DNA of 22,228 nt from Bacteroidales bacterium (GTDB lineage Bacteria > Bacteroidota > Bacteroidia > Bacteroidales > UBA932). Positions 1 through 8,249 of this stretch are shown piece after piece. The translations under genes were made by a program, and so were the position numbers. The notes under the pieces are model-generated. The model saw only the letters and a program-made list of their open reading frames with translations. It searched no databases and had not been told where the DNA came from. Numbering within the stretch: position 1 is the first letter of the stretch; each line of letters opens with the position of its first letter. The DNA lies in the NCBI GenBank assembly GCA_017615435.1, contig JAGAAF010000008.1:1-22228 (forward strand). The letters are read 5' to 3'.

Positions 1-86
1 GCAGTCGTCGTGCCGATGCTGCTTCCGATACCTGCAAGGGCCAGAACGAGTCCGAGGCCCAGATAACCGAGAATAAGTTGAAGCAT
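1..86 (-). CDS. atpK: V/A-type ATPase subunit K (proteolipid ring subunit), partial at window edge
   Basis: Only the first 28 codons are in the window; the gene runs off the left edge. The visible protein begins MLQLILGYLGLGLVLALAG and continues into a Gly/Ser-rich stretch (GIGSSIGTTTA). This is the expected first transmembrane hairpin helix of a rotor-ring c/K subunit, which carries ions through the membrane sector of the ATPase. The Glu/Asp that binds the ion lies beyond the edge, so proton versus sodium specificity cannot be judged. The ATG is 20 nt past the atpI stop in an AT-rich gap, so the gene is the last visible member of the operon. The identification rests on the hydrophobic Gly-rich N-terminus and on its position directly after subunit I. 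Confidence 0.85.
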   Translation of the reverse strand, partial: MLQLILGYLGLGLVLALAGIGSSIGTTT

Positions 87-106
87 AATTCTATAATTTT
101 TAATTG

Positions 107-1834
107 TTAATTGTTTTTCTTGAGAGGGTTGTAATTGCGTCCGGCCCCTTCATAGCCTGAATTCTTGAAGAACTCGAGGAAGTTGAGTCGGAGAGGGTGT
201 ACGAAGGCGCCGAGGGCTGCCATCGCGAGGTTGAGGGTGTGGCCTATGACCACGATGAGTATGAAGGCTATCCAGCCGCCTGCACCGCCGTCGCCGAGGG
301 CCATCTTCGCAAGGTCGTTGAATGCGAAGCCGAGCATACTGCCCGCAAGGCCGAGGGCGTAGAGGCGGAGGTAACTCAGCACGTCGCCGAGTACTCCGGT
401 GGCAGTGTTGTAAGTCTCCCAGAGACCTGCGCCTATATTCAGCAGGGGATTGCGGTGAAGGTTGTTCAGCAGGAAGATTCCAAGAGCTGAAAGCACACCG
501 AGCGCAATCACGATGATCTTGGTAAGGGCCGCGTCGATAACGCCCATCAGCGAAATCAGTGCGACTACTACTCCACCTACTATCAGAAGCGTCCATCCCC
601 AGGTACTGAGGCTGTTAAGGAAGCCCTGATTCTTGGTGGCGTAGACAGTCTTCACTATCATAGCGAGGCAGAGGTGAACGATACCGACCGCCAGCGCGAG
701 CACCATAGTGCCGTCGTAGGTCGCGACCTTCGCGGGAACCATTATGCTCTTCAAAGCATCAGGGATGACCGCCCAGGACGAGATGTCCATCGAGAAGAAG
801 GTGTGGAAGAGGAAGCCCACCACCACCGTGGCGCCGCCAAGGGTGACTACCAGCGGAGCGAGCGAGGCAAAGCCCTTCGCCTTCTTCAGAAGGAGACCTA
901 TGATGATAAGTATGATTCCGTAACCGGCATCGCCCATACACATCGCGAAGAACAGAAGGAAGAAAATCGAGATGTAAGGAGTGGGGTCGAAACCGTTGTA
1001 GGCCGGACGGCCGTACATATCGGTAAGGACCTCGAACATCTGGACGAACTTATTGTTCTTCAATTTGATGGGAGGGTTGTCCTCAAGCGCGGCATCAGCT
1101 GCTGTGTAGTACGCTTCCAGCTTGTCGAACTCCGCCCTCAAAGCGGCGTCGTTCTCAGTCGGAGCGAAACCGGTGACCACGGTGAGGTGATTCTCCGCGG
1201 CGTTTTCAACAGCCGCACCCGCAAGATAGCGGTCAAGTTCGGAAGACTGCTCGGCAAGGCGCGCCTTCAGCCAGGGAAGTTCCGGACGGCGGCCAGCCAG
1301 AGTCTGACGGTAGGCCTCGATCTCGGCGTCAAGCGCTTCGAGTTCCGCGCGCACGGCCTCGCTGCTCCTCGAAGGAGCCGGCATAGTCTTGAGAGGGAAG
1401 TCCTCTGCGTTCACGACCGTGAAATAAGTGAAGCCTTTCTTCTCTGCGACTATCTGAAGGGCCTGCTGCTGCTCCCACTCCGGATTGAATTTCTTGGTGG
1501 GAACGCTGTAGAAACTGAGTTTGAGACCCTTGGACTCGAGGTCTGCTATTGCGTCGGAGTCAAACGATCCCCAGATTTCCACGCTCAAAGCCTCTTTCTC
1601 GAGCTCCGACCTGCGGGCCAGAAGCGCGGCGAGATGAGCGTCTGAGCCCTTCTCTATGTCGGAAATCTCCGCTTTCAGGGAGGTGATCTTTTCGAGCAGG
1701 GCGGCGGAAGTGGAATCAACGGGCTTCACGGAGCGTGTGATGTCCACCACTCCGAGGCTCTGGATCTTTTCGAGGAAAGCTTCAGTCCCGCTGCTGAGCA
1801 AGATGAAGTCGTAGCGTGTCATAGGAGTAATCAT
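107..1834 (-). CDS. atpI: V/A-type ATPase subunit I (membrane stator subunit a)
   Basis: A 575-residue protein, the static membrane subunit that forms the ion half-channels against the K ring. The N-terminal half (to about residue 280) is soluble and rich in Glu, Ala and Leu with coiled-coil character, as expected for the peripheral-stalk-binding arm. The C-terminal half has about seven hydrophobic segments. Near residue 490 lies the family motif LSYLRLYALGLA, whose Arg490 is the expected essential arginine facing the ring carboxylates, followed by the HPLRLNFLEFF motif at about 546-556. The ATG at 1834 overlaps the atpD stop (ATGA), and an AGGAGG lies just upstream inside atpD. An ATG four codons later (1822) is a possible alternative start. 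Length and architecture fit bacterial V-type subunit I. Confidence 0.95.
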   Translation of the reverse strand: MITPMTRYDFILLSSGTEAFLEKIQSLGVVDITRSVKPVDSTSAALLEKITSLKAEISDIEKGSDAHLAALLARRSELEKEALSVEIWGSFDSDAIADLESKGLKLSFYSVPTKKFNPEWEQQQALQIVAEKKGFTYFTVVNAEDFPLKTMPAPSRSSEAVRAELEALDAEIEAYRQTLAGRRPELPWLKARLAEQSSELDRYLAGAAVENAAENHLTVVTGFAPTENDAALRAEFDKLEAYYTAADAALEDNPPIKLKNNKFVQMFEVLTDMYGRPAYNGFDPTPYISIFFLLFFAMCMGDAGYGIILIIIGLLLKKAKGFASLAPLVVTLGGATVVVGFLFHTFFSMDISSWAVIPDALKSIMVPAKVATYDGTMVLALAVGIVHLCLAMIVKTVYATKNQGFLNSLSTWGWTLLIVGGVVVALISLMGVIDAALTKIIVIALGVLSALGIFLLNNLHRNPLLNIGAGLWETYNTATGVLGDVLSYLRLYALGLAGSMLGFAFNDLAKMALGDGGAGGWIAFILIVVIGHTLNLAMAALGAFVHPLRLNFLEFFKNSGYEGAGRNYNPLKKNN

Positions 1835-2439
1835 ACGGCGCCCTCCTCTTCTTCCAAAGCGTGACGTGTCTTAACTATCTTCGAAGAAGCCTTGCTGAGG
1901 TTTTCCTCGTCTTCCATATAACGCTTGATCTTACGTATGGCTTCCTGATAACCGGGTATCTGGACCTTTTCGTAGAGATTCACCTTCTGGGTGGTCTTCT
2001 TGCGCTGATAGTCCAGAATCTTGCGCCTCTGCTCGTAAATCTCCGAGGTGATGCCCAGACGGGTGATGTCCTTGAGGATCTGCACACCGTCCGCATACCA
2101 CGCAGGCTTCACGAAGGCGTTGAACGGCTTGAGCTCGTATTCGATGTCGTCCAGGGCGGGGATCTTCACTCCGGCCACCTTCACGGTGCTGAGCTTGATG
2201 TCCACAATGCGGATCAGACCGGGCTCGAACTCGTTCCACAACGCCGCAAGGTAATCATACCTCGCAAGGGCTGCTGTGACTTCGGCCTCCAGCCTTTCCG
2301 CCTCCGCCTTGGCAGCCATCACGCTGATCCTCAGGGCCGACTCCTTGTTCTTTAGGGTAGGGAGGGCCTTCTGCCGGACCTTCAGCTGCTTGCCGAGACT
2401 GGTCAGGGAAGTCTTGTTGTATTGAAACTTGATTGCCAT
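1831..2439 (-). CDS. atpD: V/A-type ATPase subunit D (central rotor stalk)
   Basis: A 202-residue protein for the central shaft that couples rotation of the K ring to the A3B3 head. It begins MAIKFQYNKTSLTSLGKQLK, and the N-terminus shows the subunit D pattern of regularly spaced Leu, Lys and Asn leading into a long helix with the segment LPTLKNKESAL. Both ends are predicted to be helical with heptad hydrophobics, matching the antiparallel coiled coil of D. The stop overlaps the start of atpI and its ATG overlaps the atpB stop by one base, so the genes are translationally coupled. The usual partner subunit F is not found beside it or elsewhere in the window. Confidence 0.92.
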   Translation of the reverse strand: MAIKFQYNKTSLTSLGKQLKVRQKALPTLKNKESALRISVMAAKAEAERLEAEVTAALARYDYLAALWNEFEPGLIRIVDIKLSTVKVAGVKIPALDDIEYELKPFNAFVKPAWYADGVQILKDITRLGITSEIYEQRRKILDYQRKKTTQKVNLYEKVQIPGYQEAIRKIKRYMEDEENLSKASSKIVKTRHALEEEEGAV

Positions 2440-3758
2440 CAGGCTTTCCAGTATTTATCTATCATAGCCTGCTTGAGGCCGGTTTCTTCGGGTTTGAAGT
2501 ATTTGCCGAACAGTTCCCACGCGGTGTCGAGCATCTCTTCGATCTTGATGTTGACATCGATAGAGAGCAGGCGGGTTGCGTATTCCTTCGCGAAATCGAG
2601 GCAGCGGAGGTCATAGTCCGAGAGGTCGAAACCGTTCTCGAGCTTGGTCTTCGCGTTCTGCGCATCCGCGTAAAGGCGCACGCCGGCGTTCATCACCTGG
2701 GAGTGGTCGTCGCGGGTCTTCTTTCCCTGAACGAGCTGCTTGAGTCGCGACAGCGAACGGAACGGGTCCACGATGACCTTACCTGAATCGGTGTCGGCGC
2801 GAAGGTAAAGCTGGCCTTCGGTAATGTATCCGGTGTTGTCCGGGATAGCGTGCGTGATGTCACCGTCGTTCAGGGTCGTAACCGCGATGATGGTGATGGA
2901 ACCGCCTGAAGGCAGCTGCACGGCCTTTTCGTAGATCTTCGCGAGATCCGAATAGAGCGAACCGGGCATTGAATCCTTCGACGGGATCTGGTCCATACGG
3001 TTGGACACGATCGAGAGTGCGTCCGCATACAGAGTCATATCCGTGAGGAGCACGAGCACCTTCTCGTTCTTGTCCACGGCGAAGTACTCTGCAGCCGCAA
3101 GCGTCATATCCGGGATGAGCAGGCGCTCTACCGGGGGCTCTTCAGTGGTGTTCACGAACGAAACGATCCTGTCCAGCGCGCCCGCGTTCTCGAACTCGTG
3201 GCGGAAGAACAGATAGTCGTCGTTGGTAAGGCCCATACCGCCGAGGATAATCTTGTCCACGTCTGCGCGAAGGGCCACGTCTGCCATAACCTTGTTGTAC
3301 GGCTGGTCAGGGTCTGCGAAGAACGGGATCTTCTGGCCGGAGACCAGGGTGTTGTTGAGGTCGATGCCAGCGATGCCCGTAGGGATCAGTTCGCTGGGCT
3401 GACGACGCTTGTAGGGGTTCACGGACGGGCCGCCGACCTGCCTCTCCTCGCCTTCCACCTCCGGACCGCCGTCGATAGGCTGGCCGTAGGCGTTGAAGAA
3501 ACGTCCGGAGAGCTGCTCGCTGACCTTGAGGGTCGGGGGAGCGCCGAAGAAGGTGACTTCCGCATCGGTGGGGATGCCTTCCGTGCCTGCGAAGACCTGA
3601 AGGGTAACGAGGTCTCCCTTGATCTTCACAACCTGGGCGAGACGTCCTGCAACGGTTGCAAGTTCGTCATTTGACACACCGGCCGCCTTGAGCGACACAG
3701 TCGCCTTGGTGATGGCCTCAAGGTGGGTATAGATTTTCTGATATGCTTTACTTGCCAT
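2439..3758 (-). CDS. atpB: V/A-type ATPase subunit B (non-catalytic head subunit)
   Basis: A 439-residue protein, the non-catalytic partner that alternates with A in the hexameric head. Family motifs are clear: SGQKIPFFADPDQPYN, LLLTDMTLYADALS, SNRMDQIPSKDSMPGSLYS and PDNTGYITEGQLYLR. There is no P-loop GxxxxGKT, as expected for B. The open frame extends upstream to 3815, but the added residues are Arg/Ser-rich, lie inside atpA and do not look like the family. The ATG at 3758 gives a normal start (MASKAYQKIYTHLEAI) and an 11-nt overlap with the atpA stop. The C-terminus (IDKYWKA) is complete. Confidence 0.95.
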   Translation of the reverse strand: MASKAYQKIYTHLEAITKATVSLKAAGVSNDELATVAGRLAQVVKIKGDLVTLQVFAGTEGIPTDAEVTFFGAPPTLKVSEQLSGRFFNAYGQPIDGGPEVEGEERQVGGPSVNPYKRRQPSELIPTGIAGIDLNNTLVSGQKIPFFADPDQPYNKVMADVALRADVDKIILGGMGLTNDDYLFFRHEFENAGALDRIVSFVNTTEEPPVERLLIPDMTLAAAEYFAVDKNEKVLVLLTDMTLYADALSIVSNRMDQIPSKDSMPGSLYSDLAKIYEKAVQLPSGGSITIIAVTTLNDGDITHAIPDNTGYITEGQLYLRADTDSGKVIVDPFRSLSRLKQLVQGKKTRDDHSQVMNAGVRLYADAQNAKTKLENGFDLSDYDLRCLDFAKEYATRLLSIDVNIKIEEMLDTAWELFGKYFKPEETGLKQAMIDKYWKA

Positions 3759-5502
3759 TGCTCTCGAGAAGTTTATTGATCTTTTCCTTGTAGTCGAAGA
3801 ACTCCTTGGATTCAAATCCGGTGTAGTTCATCTGGCGAAGGTTGTTGATAAGGCTCTTGAAGTAGTCGCGGCACTGCTCGTAGTCGTCGAAATCGAAGTC
3901 GCGGGCGCAGATGTCCATAATGAGGTTCAGCATATACTTCTGGCGCTCGAGCGGGCAGAGTGCGTCCACCTCGTCGAAAGCATCCTGCTGGAGGAAAGCG
4001 AAATCGAGCATTTCGCTCTTCCAGAAGTCGATATGGTAGTTCATCGGCACTCCGTCGTCGCCGAGGATGTCGATCTGGTCCTTCATCTCGCGACCCCTGC
4101 GCACGGTGTTCTTGGCCTTGATTACCAGGTCCACCCAGCCTTTCTCCACCTTTTCGTCGAGATAGGCGATGATCTCGGGATATTCGAGATACTTGGAGTA
4201 AGAGTCGATAGGGTTCACGGCAGGGTAGCGCTTCTGGTCCGCGCGGCTCTGCTCGAGGGCGTAGAAGCAGCGTGCTGCTTTCTTCGTGCTCTCGGTGACG
4301 GGTTCCTTAAGGTTACCGCCGGCAGGGGAGACGGTGCCTATGAAGGTGACCGCTCCGGTCTTGCCGTTGTTCAGAACGACCATACCGGCGCGGGCATAGA
4401 AGTTCGAGATGATAGCGGAAAGGTCCACGGGGAAAGCGTCCTGGCCCGGGAGCTCCTCCATACGGTTGCTCATCTCACGCAGAGCCTGGGCCCAGCGGGA
4501 GGTGGAGTCCGCAAGCAGGAGGCACTTCAGACCCATCGCACGGTAGTACTCGCAGATGGTCATAGCCGTGTAGACGGAAGCCTCGCGGGCTGCGACAGGC
4601 ATATTCGAAGTGTTGCAGATGATGGTAGTACGCTCCATCAGGTTGCGTCCGGTGTGCGGGTCGATCAGTTCGGGGAACTCGGTGAAGATTTCCACGACCT
4701 CGTTTGCGCGCTCGCCGCAGGCTGCCATCACGATAACGTCGGCCTCGCCCTGCTTGGCGATAGCGTGCTGAAGGACCGTCTTTCCGCAGCCGAACGGGCC
4801 GGGGATGAAGCCGGTACCGCCTTCCGCGATGGGATCGAAGGTATCGAACATACGGATACCCGTCTCCATAATCCTCTGGGGACGCGGTTTCTCCTTGTAA
4901 CCTTTGACCGCCACCTTCACAGGCCATTTCTGAACCATAGTGACATCCACGTCCTCGCCGTTTTCGGCTGTGAGGACCGCGATCACGGTGTCGATGTTAT
5001 ACTGTCCGGCTTCCTTGATGCTCTTGACGGTGTATTCTCCCTTGAAGGAGAATGGAACCATTATTTTGTGGGGCAGCCAGCTTTCCTTCACTTCGCCCAG
5101 CCAGCTTGCGGCCTGCACTTTGTCGCCCACCTTTGCCTCGGGAGTGAAATCCCAGAGCTTGGTGTGGTCCAGAGGGGCAGTGTACTCGCCTCGCTTGAGG
5201 AAAACGCCCTCCATCGTGGCGAGGTTGTTCTGCAGTCCGTCGTAGGAACTGGACAGAAGGCCCGGGCCGAGTTGGACCTCGAGCATCCTGCCGAGGAACT
5301 CCACGGAGTCGCCGCACTTGAGGCCGCGCGTGCTTTCGAATACCTGAACGGAAGCTTTGTCGCCGCCGACCTTGATGACTTCGGCAAGGAGCTTGGTGCC
5401 CTTGAGGTCGATGTGGCAGAGTTCGTTCTCAGCCACAGGACCGTCCACCTGCACAGTCACCAGGTTGGACACAATGCCCGTTACTTTACCTGTTGTACTC
5501 AT
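3748..5502 (-). CDS. atpA: V/A-type ATPase subunit A (catalytic ATPase subunit)
   Basis: A 584-residue catalytic subunit that hydrolyses or makes ATP in the A3B3 head. The Walker A loop GPFGCGKT is at about residues 235-242. The long non-homologous insertion typical of V/A-type A subunits precedes it (about 110-200, with LWDFTPEAKVGDKV), which separates it from F-type beta. Further motifs are AACGERANEVVEI, ADSTSRWAQALREMSNRMEELPG (split here: ADSTSRWAQALREMS, then NRMEELPG) and SPAGGNLKEPVTEST. The ATG at 5502 lies 17 nt inside the end of the DUF2764 gene. Length and motif order are normal, with no sign of decay. Confidence 0.97.
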   Translation of the reverse strand: MSTTGKVTGIVSNLVTVQVDGPVAENELCHIDLKGTKLLAEVIKVGGDKASVQVFESTRGLKCGDSVEFLGRMLEVQLGPGLLSSSYDGLQNNLATMEGVFLKRGEYTAPLDHTKLWDFTPEAKVGDKVQAASWLGEVKESWLPHKIMVPFSFKGEYTVKSIKEAGQYNIDTVIAVLTAENGEDVDVTMVQKWPVKVAVKGYKEKPRPQRIMETGIRMFDTFDPIAEGGTGFIPGPFGCGKTVLQHAIAKQGEADVIVMAACGERANEVVEIFTEFPELIDPHTGRNLMERTTIICNTSNMPVAAREASVYTAMTICEYYRAMGLKCLLLADSTSRWAQALREMSNRMEELPGQDAFPVDLSAIISNFYARAGMVVLNNGKTGAVTFIGTVSPAGGNLKEPVTESTKKAARCFYALEQSRADQKRYPAVNPIDSYSKYLEYPEIIAYLDEKVEKGWVDLVIKAKNTVRRGREMKDQIDILGDDGVPMNYHIDFWKSEMLDFAFLQQDAFDEVDALCPLERQKYMLNLIMDICARDFDFDDYEQCRDYFKSLINNLRQMNYTGFESKEFFDYKEKINKLLESNGK

Positions 5503-6094
5503 TATTTATTGAATTTTTATTGTTTCTGATTTCGTCCACCAGCTTGCGGAAGAGCTCGCGTCCCGTCTCGGGGTCGAGTTTGAGCCAGCGGGCGATTATC
5601 TGGAGTTTGGCCGCGAAGCCGAGGATGGCGTCGAGAGTGAAGACCTGAAGGCCCACTATCTCGTCTATCTTCTCCCACATAAGGTTGTCCAGCCCGCGTT
5701 CCCTTTCGAGAATGTCGCTCCCCTCGAGCACTGACATCACCTGCCTGCGTCCCTCGAACTCCACGGGCTCGGCTTCTTCGTCGAGAACCATAATGTCCAT
5801 CCCTTCGGGTCTGCCGAGGGCTTTGTTGAGGAACTCCACGCGGGTGTTGCGCACGTCGAGGTCATAGGTGAAATAGTCCCGGATGAACTTGTCGGGGCTG
5901 GAAAGCGCCTTGCGGTAGAATTCGGCATCCAGTTTGTCCGCATCGAAGCCGTCCAGAAGGGTGTCGAGTATGGCCTCGTCCTTTTTGGAAAGCTGGCTGC
6001 GGATTTCCGCGATCACTCCTGCGTAGTCCAAATCTCCCCGGAAATCGCTTGTGATCACCGGGAGACTGGCTACTATGTACTCGTAATTATTCAC
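5486..6094 (-). CDS. DUF2764 family protein of the V-ATPase operon, possible subunit C equivalent
   Basis: A 202-residue soluble protein that starts at a GTG (6092-6094) overlapping the atpE stop by 8 nt; no ATG nearby keeps the conserved opening NNYEYIVASLP. I recognise it as DUF2764, which is known to sit between atpE and atpA in V-type operons of Bacteroidota and spirochaetes. Two stretches look informative: the central RDYFTYDLDVRNTRVEFLN and the C-terminal helical region from about 135 to 190 (MWEKIDEIVGL, then KLQIIARWLKLDP). By composition and position these recall the V-ATPase C/AC39 subunit that joins rotor and ring. That equivalence is inference. The C-terminal tail is Asn-rich because it overlaps the AT-rich start region of atpA. 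Confidence 0.85.
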   Translation of the reverse strand: MNNYEYIVASLPVITSDFRGDLDYAGVIAEIRSQLSKKDEAILDTLLDGFDADKLDAEFYRKALSSPDKFIRDYFTYDLDVRNTRVEFLNKALGRPEGMDIMVLDEEAEPVEFEGRRQVMSVLEGSDILERERGLDNLMWEKIDEIVGLQVFTLDAILGFAAKLQIIARWLKLDPETGRELFRKLVDEIRNNKNSINNEYNR

Positions 6095-6695
6095 CGAAGA
6101 GAAGCTTTTTGGTTACCGGGCGGAGATATTCGCTGATGAGGGCCACGAAGGTGTCGTCGGTGAGGCTTACGAACCAGCTGCCGTCGGCAGGACCGATGGT
6201 GAAGCCTCCGGCGATCTTCTTTGAGAAGTTCGCCTTTACGCCGCCGCCCAGGGTCTTCGCGAGGTTGGCCTCGACCCAGGGGCCGAGTTCCTTGCGGAGA
6301 GACTCGGGCAGTACGACCTCGAGGTCGGCGCTTTCCTGGGCGCTGAAGTTCTTCGCCACTGCGAGGATGATCTCCTTGAGGAAATCGGTCTCGGAGAGAG
6401 CCTTCACCGTGCCGGCCTTCACGACCGAGTCGGTAAGGATGTTCTCTATGTCCCTGCGGGTGGCCTGAAGAGCCTGCTCGGAAGCCATCTTGACGTCGGA
6501 CTGCGCTTTCGCTGCGAGGTCCGCCGCGTCCTTTTCGGCCTTGGCCACTATCTTCGCGGCCTGGGCTTTTGCCTCTGCGACTATCTTCTCAGCTTCTGCG
6601 CGGGCATCCGCGAGGTACTTGTCGCCCTCTTCCTTGCCCTTCGCAAGACCGTCCTGATAAAGCTTGTCGGTGAGTTCTTGGAGTTTGTTCTGCAT
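6087..6695 (-). CDS. atpE: V/A-type ATPase subunit E (peripheral stalk)
   Basis: A 202-residue protein, first gene of the operon. Residues 1 to about 100 are an Ala/Lys/Glu-rich continuous helix (DKYLADARAEAEKIVAEAK and repeats of that pattern), as in the peripheral stalk. The C-terminal half is a compact mixed domain ending in SEYLRPVTKKLLFGE, which caps the head through subunit B in this family. An upstream frame extension to 6743 exists, but MQNKLQELTDKLYQDGLAKG is the natural beginning, and the -7 box of the promoter lies at 6741-6748 inside that extension. The usual stalk partner (G/H) is not visible in the window. Confidence 0.93.
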   Translation of the reverse strand: MQNKLQELTDKLYQDGLAKGKEEGDKYLADARAEAEKIVAEAKAQAAKIVAKAEKDAADLAAKAQSDVKMASEQALQATRRDIENILTDSVVKAGTVKALSETDFLKEIILAVAKNFSAQESADLEVVLPESLRKELGPWVEANLAKTLGGGVKANFSKKIAGGFTIGPADGSWFVSLTDDTFVALISEYLRPVTKKLLFGE

Positions 6696-6740
6696 ATTGT
6701 AAATGTTACGATTTAATCTTTGCTGCTTAAAAAACGCGCG

Positions 6741-6771
6741 CAAAGATAATCAAAAGCATATAAATTGACAA
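6741..6771 (-). promoter_or_regulatory. Bacteroidota-type promoter for the V-ATPase operon
   Basis: On the minus strand the sequence reads TTG, 20 nt, TATCTTTG, which fits the Bacteroidota consensus of a TTTG-like -33 box and TAnnTTTG -7 box. Transcription should start near 6735, leaving about 40 nt of leader before the atpE ATG at 6695. The promoter lies in the 87-nt gap after the DUF4301 stop. No hairpin terminator was seen in that gap, so some read-through from the upstream genes is possible. Confidence 0.7.
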
Positions 6772-6782
6772 TAAATAGTTAT

Positions 6783-8243
6783 CTAATTCTGATGTGCGGG
6801 TTTGAGGAGGTCGAGGACGACTTTGACGGGGTTGAATGTCTCGACAGGCACTTCCACGAAGGATGTAAGCCAGTCGGACATTGCTCCGTTCCAGAGTCCG
6901 GGGAGCTCGAGGGCCTTCAGTTCGCGGCCCTGGTAGCTCTTGGAACTGATGAATCCTGTTTCGGGATCCACGTGCTCGAGGAGGTTGAACTTCTCGCCGC
7001 GGAAGTTGCGCAGGCAGCAGACCAGATCCACGGGGTTGAAGTGGGTCGCTTCCTTCATCAGTGAAGGATCGCTGATCTGCACGCTCTCGAGGATCTGGAG
7101 CGAAGTGCTGCCGTCCTTCTCCTTGATGATGAACGGGCCGCCGCCCGGCTCGCCTTCGTTCCGGACCATTCCGCAGACGCGGAGGGGCCGGTCGAGCTTG
7201 GCGCGCAGGGCCAGGGCCCGCTCCTTGCAGGTCTTGAACTTGGGCATTTCGATGCAGAATTCCTCGAGGAGGAACTTCTCTATCTCTTCGCAGAGGGCCT
7301 GCATTTCTTCTGTGCCGAAGCGGTCGTCATAGACCGGGAGATAACCTGCCAGATCGGGCTGGTAGGGTGCAGGGACTATTCCGGAAAGCTGGTCGAACTC
7401 CAGGATCAAGCCGCGTACGCGGTCGCGCAGCTGGAGCGCGCGTCCCATAAGGGCCTTCTTATACAGTGCGGTAGTGGGCAGGAGCCTTTCCACAGCCACG
7501 TTGTCGATATTCTTGATGCTCACGAGCTCTTCCTTCACGTCGCCCAGATTGTGGATGAGGGCGCCGTGGCCGGCGGGGCGGGTGAGGACGGTTCCGTCTT
7601 CCTTCAGGAACGGCTTATTGTCCGGGGTCACGGCTATCGTGTCTGTCTTCTTGTCCTGATAGGTGAACCTTATATTATATTTAACGCCGTAACGCTTCTC
7701 GTATTCGTCCTTCACTTCAGCGAGCGCGGCCTCAAACAGCCCCTGATGCTCGGGGGAGATGGTGAAGGTGAGATTTACGGTGCCGTCCGCATTGCGCATA
7801 TACTCCTGCCCTTCGACAAGATGCTCGGCGAACGCGGTACGGGCCTCTTTCGGGTAGCGGTGGAACTTCAGCACACCCTTCGGTTTGCTGCCGTAGCCCA
7901 GACCGCTGTCTTCAAGCATAGCGTCGGCCGTCTTCACGGGATCGTAGGGGGCCTTGCCGAAGACGGCCGGGTCGTAGAACGCGAACTTTTCGATGTTGTC
8001 CGCCAGTTTTTCGATGGTCTCCGGCTTGTGCGCGAAGACATCTTTGAACATACGGGACGCGGCACCGGATGCCGGCACGAACTTGCATTTGCCCGCGACC
8101 TCTGCCGTGTCGCAGTAGTCCGAAGCTTCCTTGAGCTGCTTTTCGTCAAGCCTTACAATTCCGCGGCCCACGGTGGCGGCGGCAACGATCTTCAGGGAGG
8201 GGAAACCTTCCTTGAATCTTTCGATTTGTTCTTTCTGTGTCAT
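6783..8243 (-). CDS. DUF4301 family protein, probable nucleotidyltransferase-like fold
   Basis: A 486-residue cytoplasmic protein that I recognise as DUF4301, common in Bacteroidota and without an established function that I know of. Three motifs resemble the UDP-sugar pyrophosphorylase superfamily. FVPASGAASRM at about 55-65 sits where the G-rich nucleotide-binding loop with its Arg would be. TRPAGHGALIHNL at 221-233 resembles the PxGHG/PGNG substrate loop. IKNIDNV at 243-249 resembles the NxDN motif near the metal site. A fourth conserved-looking stretch, RNEGEPGGGPFI, is at 361-372. No signal peptide or membrane segment is present. It lies 6 nt after pdxB and is the last gene of a six-gene run. 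Family assignment is firm; the enzymatic role is inference. Confidence 0.85.
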   Translation of the reverse strand: MTQKEQIERFKEGFPSLKIVAAATVGRGIVRLDEKQLKEASDYCDTAEVAGKCKFVPASGAASRMFKDVFAHKPETIEKLADNIEKFAFYDPAVFGKAPYDPVKTADAMLEDSGLGYGSKPKGVLKFHRYPKEARTAFAEHLVEGQEYMRNADGTVNLTFTISPEHQGLFEAALAEVKDEYEKRYGVKYNIRFTYQDKKTDTIAVTPDNKPFLKEDGTVLTRPAGHGALIHNLGDVKEELVSIKNIDNVAVERLLPTTALYKKALMGRALQLRDRVRGLILEFDQLSGIVPAPYQPDLAGYLPVYDDRFGTEEMQALCEEIEKFLLEEFCIEMPKFKTCKERALALRAKLDRPLRVCGMVRNEGEPGGGPFIIKEKDGSTSLQILESVQISDPSLMKEATHFNPVDLVCCLRNFRGEKFNLLEHVDPETGFISSKSYQGRELKALELPGLWNGAMSDWLTSFVEVPVETFNPVKVVLDLLKPAHQN

Positions 8244-8249
8244 ATGCGG

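Noticed and set aside
674..1645. 323-codon plus-strand open frame opposite atpI
   Set aside because: Antisense shadow of a conserved gene, with low-complexity charged residues and no family resemblance.
3759..3815. Upstream extension of atpB
   Set aside because: The extra 19 residues are Ser/Arg-rich and lie inside atpA; family proteins start at the later ATG.
4033..5529. 498-codon plus-strand open frame opposite atpA
   Set aside because: It is antisense to a fully conserved catalytic subunit; long antisense frames are expected from the GC-rich codon use here, and it shows no domain.
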